This document shows positions 1 through 7,728 of a DNA stretch of 11,268 nt, piece by piece. The position numbers and the translations under genes were made by a program. This DNA comes from Collybiopsis luxurians FD-317 M1 (Eukaryota; Basidiomycota; Agaricomycetes; Agaricales; Omphalotaceae). Every line of letters starts with the position of its first letter. Position 1 is the stretch's first letter. The stretch is from contig KN834829.1 in assembly GCA_000827265.1 (NCBI GenBank), forward strand, positions 6,476 through 17,743. Reading direction: 5' to 3'. The notes under the pieces were generated by a model that searched no databases, had not been told where the DNA came from, and saw only the letters and a program-made list of their open reading frames with translations.

Positions 1-601
1 TGTGAGGAGGAAGAGAGATATTAGAGGAACTGGGCACATTGGACATATGAGCTGGATTAGAAAAAGCTCCAGCATCACCCATCTGAGGATTCCTGTTCAA
101 GATTGGATAGTAGGGCATGGGAGTAAAACTTGCAGCACCCAAAGGGATAGCATATGGGGCTGCATATGGGCTAGAACCAACTGGAACTGGATTTCCTAAT
201 GTTTGAGGCTGAGAAGAAGCAAAAGGAACCGAGTAATGTGAATACAAAGCAGGGGGCTGCATTTGAACCTGCGCTCCAGCACCTGAACCCCTGTCTTAGC
301 TTGCTCAGATCTAATTTGTGAAGTTACTTACCTGGGAAAACTGGATATACTGGATGGCCAGGCCATGGATACTGGGGTGGAAGTCCAGCTGGTACACCAT
401 ATCCAGCCGGAAAGTAAGAGCCTTGTATAGTTGGAGGAATATCTGAAATTTTTGTAAGCTATGATGCGAGAGCTTGTCATTACATATAATACTTTGGACA
501 TGAGAGTAAGGGTTAGCCATTGGTTGAGTACCATCTGAAATGTTTGGGGGATTATCCTTCTGTTTTTGCCAAGGAAAGAAGCTACAAAGCCAATTAAGCA
601 T
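1..601 (-). CDS. Pro/Ser/Ala-rich hypothetical protein, 5' part, two short introns, runs off left edge
   Basis: I do not recognise the product. Reading leftwards, exon 1 is 601-493, exon 2 442-332 and exon 3 282-1, giving about 167 residues with no stop and a consistent frame across both junctions. The start ATG at 601-599 has A at -3 and lies about 55 nt from a TATA box. Exon 1 begins MLNWLCSFFPWQKQ. Exons 2 and 3 are rich in Pro, Tyr, Ser, Ala and Gln (for example SYFPAGYGVPAG, YPWPGHPVYPV, SSPYAAPYAIPLG), with no signal peptide or membrane segment, so this part is probably disordered. Such composition is common in N-terminal parts of fungal regulatory or RNA-binding proteins, but that is only a guess. 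The unspliced frames carry stops and fit less well. The 3' part lies outside the window. Exon structure is inferred from splice signals and reading-frame continuity. Confidence 0.6.
283..331 (-). other. Predicted intron 2 (49 nt) of the left-edge gene
   Basis: On the minus strand the donor is GTAAGT (consensus) and the acceptor TTCAG. A CTAAG branch-like motif lies about 15 nt before the acceptor. An earlier CAG acceptor, 9 nt upstream, would put exon 3 in a frame that soon stops. The chosen acceptor keeps the Pro-rich frame open to the window edge. Confidence 0.6.
443..492 (-). other. Predicted intron 1 (50 nt) of the left-edge gene
   Basis: On the minus strand the intron starts GTATTATATG and ends AAATTTCAG. 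Removing it keeps the frame and joins the N-terminal segment to IPPTIQGSYFPAG. A length of 50 nt is typical of basidiomycete introns. The donor is not a perfect GTRNGT, so an alternative donor a few bases away is possible. Confidence 0.5.
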
Positions 602-655
602 CTTTGAAAGCTCGAGGGGAAAGAATCAATAGGTCCGAGCCCACAAAACCTATTG

Positions 656-665
656 TATTTATATA
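656..665 (-). promoter_or_regulatory. TATA box of the left-edge gene
   Basis: The minus strand reads TATATAAATA, about 55 nt upstream of the ATG at 601. That spacing suits a 5' UTR of roughly 25 nt. It supports 601 as the real start. Confidence 0.5.
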
Positions 666-873
666 TTAATTAGCTGAAGGAGGTCCACAGTGATATGGCA
701 TTGAAGCTCTGGCCCCACCACATTTTCGAAAGATGATACTGATCTGTATGATGGGGGGCTGTTTTTCTCATTCTCAATCACATGAAAACAACCAACGATG
801 AGCTCTGAATGATTGAGATCAATTTTGATCAATAATACGTGCCCGATGATCAGCAGTACATACCTAACTATCA
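666..873. other. Intergenic, nothing recognised
   Basis: No open frame with coding character and no RNA gene is visible. The 88-residue minus frame over 659-925 has no recognisable motif and runs into the repeat to its right. This stretch separates the divergent left-edge gene from the repeat at 874 and could hold its upstream regulatory sequence. Confidence 0.4.
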
Positions 874-1104
874 GTGGTACACATGTGAAGTTGCCTAAAG
901 TAAGGTAAAGTAAAAAGTAAATCAAGTTACTTAAGTTACTTGAAAGTTACTTTGTCGCGACAAAGTTACTTAAGTTACTTGAAAGTTACTTTGTCGCGAC
1001 AAAGTTACTTAAGTTACCCAAGTAACTTAAAGTTACTTTTGTAAGGTGAAGTTAGCGGAGTTTGAAATTATAAAGTTACTTTGTTAACACCTGTTTGTGA
1101 CCAC
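874..1104. mobile_element. Possible MITE-like element built of AAGTTACTT motifs
   Basis: The stretch is dense in GTTAC/GTAAC motifs in both orientations. Its ends form a weak imperfect inverted repeat: the left end reads GTGGTACACATGTG and the right end, reverse-complemented, reads GTGGTCACAAACAG, both followed by GTT and AAAGTAA a few bases on. No target-site duplication is evident. It ends just before the first base that can be assigned to the WD40 relic, so it may mark the break that removed that gene's 5' part. A simple degenerate satellite is the alternative. Confidence 0.35.
924..1040. repeat. 39-bp tandem repeat with an 18-bp CpG-bearing palindrome
   Basis: Two full copies and one partial copy of a 39-bp unit start at 924, 963 and 1002. 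The perfect palindrome ACTTTGTCGCGACAAAGT occurs at 949-966 and 988-1005. Its TCGCGA core is one of the few CpG sites in this part of the window. The third copy diverges into GTTACCC and the inverted motif AAGTAACTT. Confidence 0.85.
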
Positions 1105-1123
1105 CCCGAGTGCAACACAATAG

Positions 1124-3331
1124 CAAAAAGAGTTTGGAAATGTTCCAAAGGTTACATGTACAGGTGTTAGTAATCACAGGGGTGAAATTTTACAAATGCA
1201 ATGTGGGGGAGATGTCAAAACAGTAGCATTTTCACCAAATGGATTGAAACTTGTTTCTGGCTCAGATGATAGAACTGTCTGCATGTGGGATGCCCTCACT
1301 GGTGAACAACTCCAGCAAATGGAAGGTCATACTGATTTGGTTCGCTCAGTTGCTTTTTCATCAAATGGATCCACAGTCATATCTAGTTCAGATGATGGAA
1401 CTGTCAGGTTATGGAATGCAGTAACTGGAGAACAGGAGATGATTATGAATGGTCACACTAATTTGGTTTGCTCAGTTGCCTTTTCACCAGATGGTATGAA
1501 AGTTGTGTCAGGATCAAAGGACAAAACTGTCCATATATGGGAGGCAGCAACTAGCAACACACTCATTGAGATGTTTGGCCACACTGATACAGTTTATTCA
1601 GTGGCTTTCTCACCAGAAGGAGCCAAAATAGTCTCAGGATCTAAAGATAAAACTATTAGTATATGGAATGCAAGCACTGGAGCAGAGCTCAAGCAAATTG
1701 ACAGGCATTCCAGTGGTGTTTGGTCAGTTGTATTTTCTTTGGATGGTGCAAGAATGGTGTCAGGATTAGCAGATCACACTGTATGTATATGGGATACAGC
1801 AACTGGAGACAACCTCTTGAAAATGGATGGTCATACAGATGAGGTCAATTCAGTTGTCTTTTCCTCTGATGGATCCTTGGTTGCATCAGGATCAGATGAT
1901 AAAACAGTCTGCATATGAGATACAGCAAGCATAAGGCTGGTTAAACAAATGGATGGTCACTCTCAAATAGTCCGTTCAGTTGTCCTTTCACCAGATGGAT
2001 CTAAAATTATGTCAGGATCAAATGATAAAACTATCCAAATATGGGATGCCATCATTGATGACCAACCCAAGTCAGTTGATGGCCACACTGGCTTTGTTTG
2101 GTCTGTAGCTTTTTCATCTGATGGATCCAAAGTTGTATCAGGATCTGCAGATAGAACTATCTGCATATAGGATGCATTGACTGGAGACAAGCTCAAGCAA
2201 ATGGATGGTCATACAGATGAGGTCAATTCAGTTGCCTTTTCATCAGATGGATCCAGGGTTGTGTCAGGATCAGATGATAAAACTGTTTGCATATGGGATA
2301 CTGCAACTGGCAGACAGCTTAAACAGATGTGCGGTCACTCTGGAAAGGTTTGATCAGTGACCTATTCATCAAATGGATCCAAAATTGTTTCAGGCTCGGC
2401 TGATAAAAGTATCTGCATATGGGATGCTGTAACTTGAGTGGAGCTGAAGCAGTTGAATGGACATGAAGGTGAGGTCAACTCAGTGGCTTTCTCATCAGAT
2501 GGGCTAAAAATTGTGTCAGGATCAAGTAATAAAATTGTCTGCATATGGGATGCAATATCTGGAGATCAACTGAAGCAGATGGATGGCCATACAAGCTATG
2601 TCCTTTCAGTGAATTTCTCATTTGATGGTGCAAGGGTTGTGTCAGGATCAGCAGATCACACTGTCTGTGTTTGGGATGTAGCAACTGCAGAGCAGCTCCA
2701 GCAGATAGAAGGGCATGCTGATTGGGTGCATGCAGTTGCCTTTTCATCAGATGGATCCAAGATAGTGTCAGGATCAAGTGATAAAACAGTCTGCATATAG
2801 GATGCCTCAACTGGAGAGCAGCTCAAGGTAATGGATGGCCACACTGATTGGATTTATTCAGTTGCCTTTTCACCAGATGGATCCAAAGTTGTGTCAGGTT
2901 CAAGGGATCAATATATTCGCATATGAGATGCAGCTTCTGGTCAACAGCATAAGGGAGAGACTGGCTATGTTGACTGCACTCTTTCTGCTGCTCCTTCCAT
3001 GGACCATGCAACCAACATCCTATCAGAAACACAGAATGAATCTGGTGATGGAGTTCATGCTCAACCTGACTTTGACCTTCCTCTCATTTCCCCCTCTTCC
3101 CCAATGAATTCCTCATTTGCACATTGGAATGCTGACAATCGAGGATGGATCAAGCTATATCACTCTTCTGAACTCTGCTTAATGTGGCTTCCCCCATCCT
3201 TAACCTCGACTCTTGTTACACCTGATTGTCCATGCATAATCAGAAGTCATACTTCAGTCCAGTTCAATTGGGACTGTATTGGGGAGAACTGGGCAAAGTG
3301 CTACACTCCCACAACTGGGTCTTCAGACTGA
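1124..3331 (+). pseudogene. 5'-truncated WD40-repeat gene relic (NACHT-WD40/STAND type), 14 repeats, six in-frame stops
   Basis: One frame runs from 1124 (after TAG at 1121-1123) to the TGA at 3329-3331. The first ATG is at 1196, but upstream codons (NVPKVTCTGVSNHRG) look coding, so the gene once extended further 5'. Fourteen 42-residue WD40 repeats follow, matching GHTDxVxSVAFSSDGxKxVSGSxDKTVCIWDAxTGxQLKQMD, enough for two seven-bladed propellers. A tail of about 120 residues follows, with MWLPPSL, VQFNWDC and GENWAKCYTP, which resembles tails I associate with agaricomycete NACHT-WD40 proteins. In-frame stops lie at 1916 (TGA), 2168 (TAG), 2351 (TGA), 2435 (TGA), 2798 (TAG) and 2924 (TGA). 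Five replace a Trp seen in sister repeats. There is no frameshift. No NACHT, P-loop or HET domain precedes it. In this family the propellers sense ligands and the NACHT domain oligomerises in allorecognition or immunity. The fragment looks dead unless its stops are edited. Confidence 0.85.
1199..2962 (+). repeat. 14 x 126-bp WD40-encoding tandem repeat array
   Basis: Repeat starts fall exactly every 126 nt (1199, 1325, 1451 ... 2711, 2837) with no insertion or deletion. Repeat 1 has Gln-Cys where the others have Gly-His. Repeats 6 (1829) and 9 (2207) are almost identical at DNA level over their first 48 nt, a sign of recent duplication or gene conversion within the array. Confidence 0.9.
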
Positions 3332-4565
3332 CTATGCAGTACATCTTTGATAAGCCACTTCTGTTGTGACTTTAATGATTGTTCTGAACTTCAGTTTCTT
3401 TATTGCTGTTTCATCTCTCCTATTTCTTTTTGCCTTGTTCTTGTATTAGTACATTTTTGTTTGGTTATATGTGGAAAGTCTGCTACTCATTTGCTACGAA
3501 GGCATTTCCCATTTCATTTGGTCATTCTTGGTTGCTAAATCAATAAGAGAAAACATATCCCTCCTGCCCTAAGTCTCCCATATTTAATGTATGACTTGTC
3601 TCTCTGCAATACCTGTAACCTGTACCCAAAGAAAACTAAAAATTCATTGTTGGTACTGTTAATCTTCTGTCTCTCCATTATCCATTCTCAAATAAACAAA
3701 ATTTTATACTCTAATGTCATTACCTATGTGAATAATCCTAATAAATTGTTCTGCAAATGGAGAATACACTGAGGGCAGACAATTCACAAGCCAGGTCATA
3801 AATGATACTTTTGGAATCATAGGAATGGATCTCTGGTCACAAAGGCACAGATGAGGAGGCAAAGAGATGGGAGAACAGGTCAAGAAATACACTGATATAC
3901 AAATGACAATGAGCAAGATATTGTAAAATGGAACAAAAACCTCAAACCAAAATTATCCTCAATGTAAATTCCTATTTTCCTCAATATTTGTTTCACTTCA
4001 ATACCTGATAGTTTCACAATTGATGTCCTTCCCAACTTTTCTATGCTTTCTCACAGTGCCTACTGCTCAGCATTACATCCCCATATGTTCCATTGACAGC
4101 ATGTACATGGAGTTTAAGTGGAAACAGTCCCAGGTGATCACTGTCTGAATAGCCATATTCAGGTGCTCCATTGCAATGAAGAGTCATGAAATAGCATCGG
4201 ATAAGCATGTGGATGCATTTTACATTCACATTGGGATAGGGTGATATTGTCAATGCAAGGAGAGCAGAGAGAGTGGTGTAGAAGGAGTATTGTCTTGTCC
4301 TCAGTGAGGCCTCTTGATGGCGCTCAATAATGTGTGGAGAAGACAGAGGTCACTACTGTCACTGGTCCCTACATCAGAATGTGATCAATGTAGATTGATG
4401 AAATAGCAAACTCGAGACATACCTTCAGAAAATCAGCAACCATTCCCTCCCCAGCCACCTAGCTAATCAACCATCCAAGCAGATCGGGGGAAGCAGCTTG
4501 AAACAACATCACAAGGCGCAAGATTGTCAATAAAATAGTGCATTGAGGAGCTAGTTTCCTTCATA
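3332..4565. other. Non-coding stretch after the WD40 relic
   Basis: The first few hundred bases are T-rich and may be the former 3' UTR. An AATAAA lies at 3691-3696, rather far for a polyadenylation signal. The short open frames at 3347-3538, 3587-3772, 3704-3916 and 4041-4253 show no family motif and no coding bias that I can see. No tRNA or rRNA is recognised. Confidence 0.5.
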
Positions 4566-4793
4566 TTGCTGAATATGCCGGTAAGAGAAATGGCCATTGA
4601 AAGATTAAGGAATTTCAACAATGACAAGGATGTATTGAAGCTGAGGAGGATACTGGGCAGAGAAGACAAGGGCTCTGATAGTGGAAGAAGAGAGTGTCAA
4701 AGGATCTGTGTTGAATTCTGGATAGGAGTGCTGGATGTGGTAGTATCCAATGCCTGCAAAAAATTTGGGCACTTATTTGGGTGTTTTGTATAA
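4566..4793 (+). CDS. Small open frame of uncertain reality (75 aa), partly repeat-derived
   Basis: The frame begins MLNMPVREMAIERLRNF and is charged and plausibly helical in its first 50 residues. Its C-terminal part (DVVVSNACKKFG) lies in sequence related to the inner end of the long inverted-repeat arms, where the matching frame reads PVVVFNACEEFVS and then stops. I see no known domain. It is probably a repeat-derived remnant, not a gene. Confidence 0.15.
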   Translation: MLNMPVREMAIERLRNFNNDKDVLKLRRILGREDKGSDSGRRECQRICVEFWIGVLDVVVSNACKKFGHLFGCFV

Positions 4794-4820
4794 AAAAAAA
4801 CTTCAAAAACATGGCAAGGG
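4737..4820. repeat. Diverged fragment related to the inverted-repeat arm
   Basis: GTGGTAGTATCCAATGCCTG at 4737 matches GTGGTAGTGTTCAATGCCTG at 6295 (18 of 20 identical), and the similarity continues to AATTTG. A second block, CAAAAACATGGCAA, occurs at 4804 and at 6351, at a similar offset (67 against 56 nt). The order and strand agree with the right arm, which suggests an older, degenerate third copy of the arm's inner end. Confidence 0.45.
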
Positions 4821-5064
4821 CAGATAGTATAGCAATGACAAGGTATTCTGCATAGATTTATAGAGATAAAATGCTTAGAATACTAGTCTCTTTGATATTC
4901 TCTGCCCTGTTTTGTACAATATATCATATCAACAAAGATATGGCTAAAGTTCAGTCATAATTAGCAGGTAAATTAACAAGAAAAAAGAATGAAGAAATTT
5001 AGGGCAGAACATTTTTTTTTGTTGAGGGAAAATAAACAAGTTTCTCTCTGAAAGTTTTGTAGCC
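4821..5064. other. AT-rich non-coding stretch
   Basis: AT-rich sequence with T and A runs, ending where the inverted-repeat homology starts. No gene or signal is recognised. Confidence 0.5.
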
Positions 5065-5581
5065 AGGGGGGGTTATATACTACAAGTTGATTTTGCAAGA
5101 TCTTGGCTGGGACTTAGGCAAAAGTTGTGATTATGTCATGCATAAAATCTCACTTTGGTTGCATACCAAATCCTTCCCCCATGCATTTTCCTCTTCCATT
5201 GAGGCTATATACCCTCATTTCTATTGCTTATATTTCTATCAACACTTTGCTCCATGGCTACAGCTTCAAAATTGTCACAGCTTGCCAGTTATTGCCATAA
5301 ACCTCAATCCAAGAAGCAAACTCAAAGTTTGCTCAAGGTGAGTTGCTATACCTTCCAGCACTTAATTGCTATATGCCTCTCACAATGAATTTTGGCCCTA
5401 ATTCTATGATTTAAAATATGTAAGATATTGAAAACATACTAATTTGATATTGTATTCATTTTACTACACTGTAGAAGCTATACTGAAGGCAAATGAAGTA
5501 GTTGAGTATGATTTACCATGTTTTTGCAGGAAACCTTGCTTAGTCAGCTCACAAATTCTTCACTGGCATTGAACACTACCA
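5065..5581 (+). repeat. Left arm of a long inverted repeat (about 517 bp)
   Basis: This arm is the reverse complement of 6296-6811, differing at about 17 positions including one single-base gap (about 96-97% identity). It starts AGGGGGGGTTATA and ends AACACTACCA. Many differences are transitions. An 84-codon frame (5087-5341) inside it recurs in the other arm, but it matches no family I know. The arm could be the long terminal repeat of a foldback-type DNA element. Confidence 0.9.
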
Positions 5582-6295
5582 AAGATAAATAAGTGCAAGG
5601 GGAGTCAGAGATTCAGATCAGGGATACAATTCTCATGGGGATCCATCCCCCTGTTGGCCATGTTGGCAGCTTCTCGCAGCTGGATGGCCAACTTGCACAC
5701 TCAAGTACTGAATCTTCCCTTCCACCTCAATGTCAATGGACATTCATCAATGCACCAGTAATACTCATTGCTCATTCCTTCAACATACCACATATATAAT
5801 GTTCATACTCATAGCAATGTCAATAATCTTGATCTTGAATGCCTTGCAGCAACTTCTTCCTATAATCTCATTGAATGGATCTCCAAAGGGTGTTACCAAA
5901 TGAAGTATCCCTACTATATAACCCTCAGTCTCATTGCTTTTGAAGTTCTGGCCATATTGGCACATCAGTTGTGCATCAGGAAGTGAGCTGAGCTCTGCAG
6001 CATATTTTTTGGTTCACAGCTGTCTGGAATGCAGCCTTTCCACCATCATTGTCACAGCCTTTTATGGTCTTTATATCTTTGACTCTTACTCCCAAAACTT
6101 CTCTTTGATGCATTCTAATACCACCTCATGCAAAGTGGTGGAATGGCTAGTTGCATCTTGTCTCATTCCACTAAAGTAGGTGCATTTACTTGCCTATTTC
6201 AACAGTCATGCTTTTCATTGAACCCCCTTGTAGAACTAAAACAAGTCTTATACAGATGTCAGAACATGTTTGACTCTTCTTGTCTCTGCATCCAG
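5582..6295. other. Loop of the long inverted repeat, with possible degenerate coding traces
   Basis: 714 bp lie between the arms. On the minus strand there are short stretches that look like decayed coding sequence, for example QLREAANMANRGMDPHENC near 5630-5690 and CQYGQNFKSNETEGYIVGIL near 5905-5964, but stops interrupt them and I cannot assign a family. They may be what remains of an element's own gene or of captured host sequence. Confidence 0.35.
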
Positions 6296-6811
6296 TGGTA
6301 GTGTTCAATGCCTGTGAAGAATTTGTGAGCTGACTAAGCAAGGTTTCCTGCAAAAACATGGCAAATCATACTCAACTACTTCATTTGCCTTCAGTATAGC
6401 TTCTACAGTGTAGTAAAATAAATACAACATCAAATTAGTATGTTTTCAATATCTTACAAATTTTAAATCATAGAATTAGGGCCAAAATTCATTGTGAGAG
6501 GCATATAGCAATTAAGTGCCAGAAGTATAGCAATTCATTTTGAGCAAACTTCAAGTTTGCTTCTTGGATTGAGGTTTATGGCAATAACTGGCAAGCTGTG
6601 ACAATTTTGAAGCTGTAGCCATGGAGCAAAGTGTTGATAGAAATATAAGCAATAGAAATGAGGGTATATAGCCTCAACGGAAGAGGAAAATGCATGGGGG
6701 AAGGATTTGGTATGTGACCAAAGTGAGATTTTATGCATGACATAATCACAACTTTTGCCTAAGTCCCAGCCAAGATCTTGCAAAATCAACTTGTAGTGTA
6801 TAACCCCCCCT
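6296..6811 (-). repeat. Right arm of the long inverted repeat (about 516 bp)
   Basis: Reverse complement of 5065-5581. Its outer end (CCCCCCCT, ending at 6811) directly abuts the first base of the copia LTR at 6812. The visible end may therefore be a truncation by the retrotransposon and not the element's true terminus. Confidence 0.9.
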
Positions 6812-7114
6812 TGTTGGAACTGATAAGTCTGCTGACATGTGGGATGCATATATGGTCATGTGGTTGCATGGTGTCTTGTAGCAATCAGTGGTTTTGCAGA
6901 TATGGCTATAAGTATTATATTTACTTCCATGCAGGTAACTCAGTGCAGGCATTTCATTACTCATCTGCCTTATTCTTCTTCCTCATTGTTTATTCTCATC
7001 TTCTCTTATATAGTCTAGTAAAACCTTGATGCCCCTCCAAACCACTCTATTGTTCTGAGAGTACATCTCTATCTTTGTCTCTTTCATTCTATGTGTACTT
7101 AACAGTTACCAACA
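6812..7114 (+). mobile_element. 5' LTR of a Ty1/copia retrotransposon (303 bp)
   Basis: The stretch begins TGTTGGAACT and ends GTTACCAACA, giving TG...CA ends inside a 6-bp inverted terminal repeat (TGTTGG/CCAACA). It lies 88 nt before the gag start. Candidate TATA boxes are TATAAGTA at 6907 and TATATAG at 7007-7013. The length suits a fungal copia LTR. No matching 3' LTR is in the window, so the two LTRs cannot be compared. I see no clear tRNA primer-binding site just downstream (7115 onwards), so the leader may be altered. Confidence 0.8.
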
Positions 7115-7202
7115 GATTTGTGTACTTACTTAGGAGCTAGATCTAACAGATTTGCAGTCAGAATTGCAATTGTCCTAGACTGACATGTAACTGTCCTCAA
7201 GA

Positions 7203-7683
7203 ATGACTTCCAATCCAAATGCTCTCCCCAATCTCATTACCTTCCCTGAGGATTGACAGCTTGTCAGTCTGAGTAACTTGGCTGTCATCTGTGATCATAT
7301 GTTGAGCATAGCTCGCACTACAGGACTTGGAGGGTATCTTAATGGTACTATCACAAATCCTCCTCAGCCTGCTGCTCCCACTGTGACCCCAATCAATTTG
7401 CACAATCCTTCTGCTGAAGAATGGGAGCTCCTTGACAACCAACTCACTGGAATAGTCTATCAAAACCTCCAGAGTCCCAGATCTATCAGTATAACTCAGG
7501 ATATGACATCCAGCACTATGTGGACAGCACTTATCAGCCAGTATGACACCACCTCTGCCGCTGCACAGACTCTTGCCAAGGAATGAATTCAGCAGTACAA
7601 GTACATTCCAGGTACTCCCTTTGAAGAATATTTTAAGCAGCTAGAAAGTCTTTGCAAGGCTGCTAGCAATGTTGGATGTACTG
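7203..7683 (+). pseudogene. Copia gag, N-terminal part, with stops
   Basis: The Gag start is ATG at 7203 (MTSNPNALPNLITFPED), followed in the same frame by a stop at 7254 and, after a clear Gag stretch, another at 7584. The sequence has features of copia-type Gag (UBN2/retrotran_gag group): ICDHMLSIARTTGLGGYLNG, then EEWELLDNQLTGIVYQNL, then YKYIPGTPFEEYFKQLESL. Both stops are TGA at positions where Arg (CGA) is plausible, so CpG deamination could explain them. The frame is interrupted after NVGCT by the TIR element at about 7684 and resumes at about 8937 with VTKEDL. Gag would form the cytoplasmic virus-like particle of the retrotransposon. Confidence 0.85.
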
Positions 7684-7710
7684 CATCTGGAAAAGTCCCT
7701 TTTGCCAAGG
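7684..7710 (+). repeat. Left terminal inverted repeat of TIR element copy 1
   Basis: Begins CATCTGGAAAAG and ends TTTTGCCAAGG. It matches the copy 2 terminus at 22 of 27 positions and copy 1's own right end at 20 of 27, all ungapped. Confidence 0.75.
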
Positions 7711-7728
7711 ATAGTATAAAACAGCCCA

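Noticed and set aside
2475..2810. Antisense open frames in the WD40 array (minus strand, also 1963-2196, 2362-2544, 2656-2844)
   Set aside because: They are mirror frames of a periodic coding array. Their residues repeat with the 42-codon period and show no own family.
1916..2926. UGA read as Trp (alternative or mitochondrial code)
   Set aside because: Two of the five Trp-site stops are TAG, not TGA. Other frames here end normally at TGA, and short spliceosomal-type introns indicate nuclear DNA.
1916..2926. Introns removing the WD40 stops
   Set aside because: The coding register runs through every stop with conserved repeat residues on both sides and no GT...AG pair that would keep the 42-residue period.
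2835..3107. Frame-shifted 90-residue plus-strand frame as a separate gene
   Set aside because: It overlaps WD40 repeat 14 and the conserved C-terminal tail, both of which read in the frame of the relic.
5087..5341. 84-residue frame in the left arm (and its twin in the right arm) as a gene
   Set aside because: Open in both arms only because the arms are copies. Rich in Leu, His, Tyr and Phe without motif, start context or codon bias. I treat it as chance, though a spliced exon cannot be excluded.
6811..6830. TGTTGG as part of the inverted repeat
   Set aside because: The counterpart on the left (upstream of 5065) does not match, while CCAACA at 7109-7114 pairs with it as LTR ends.
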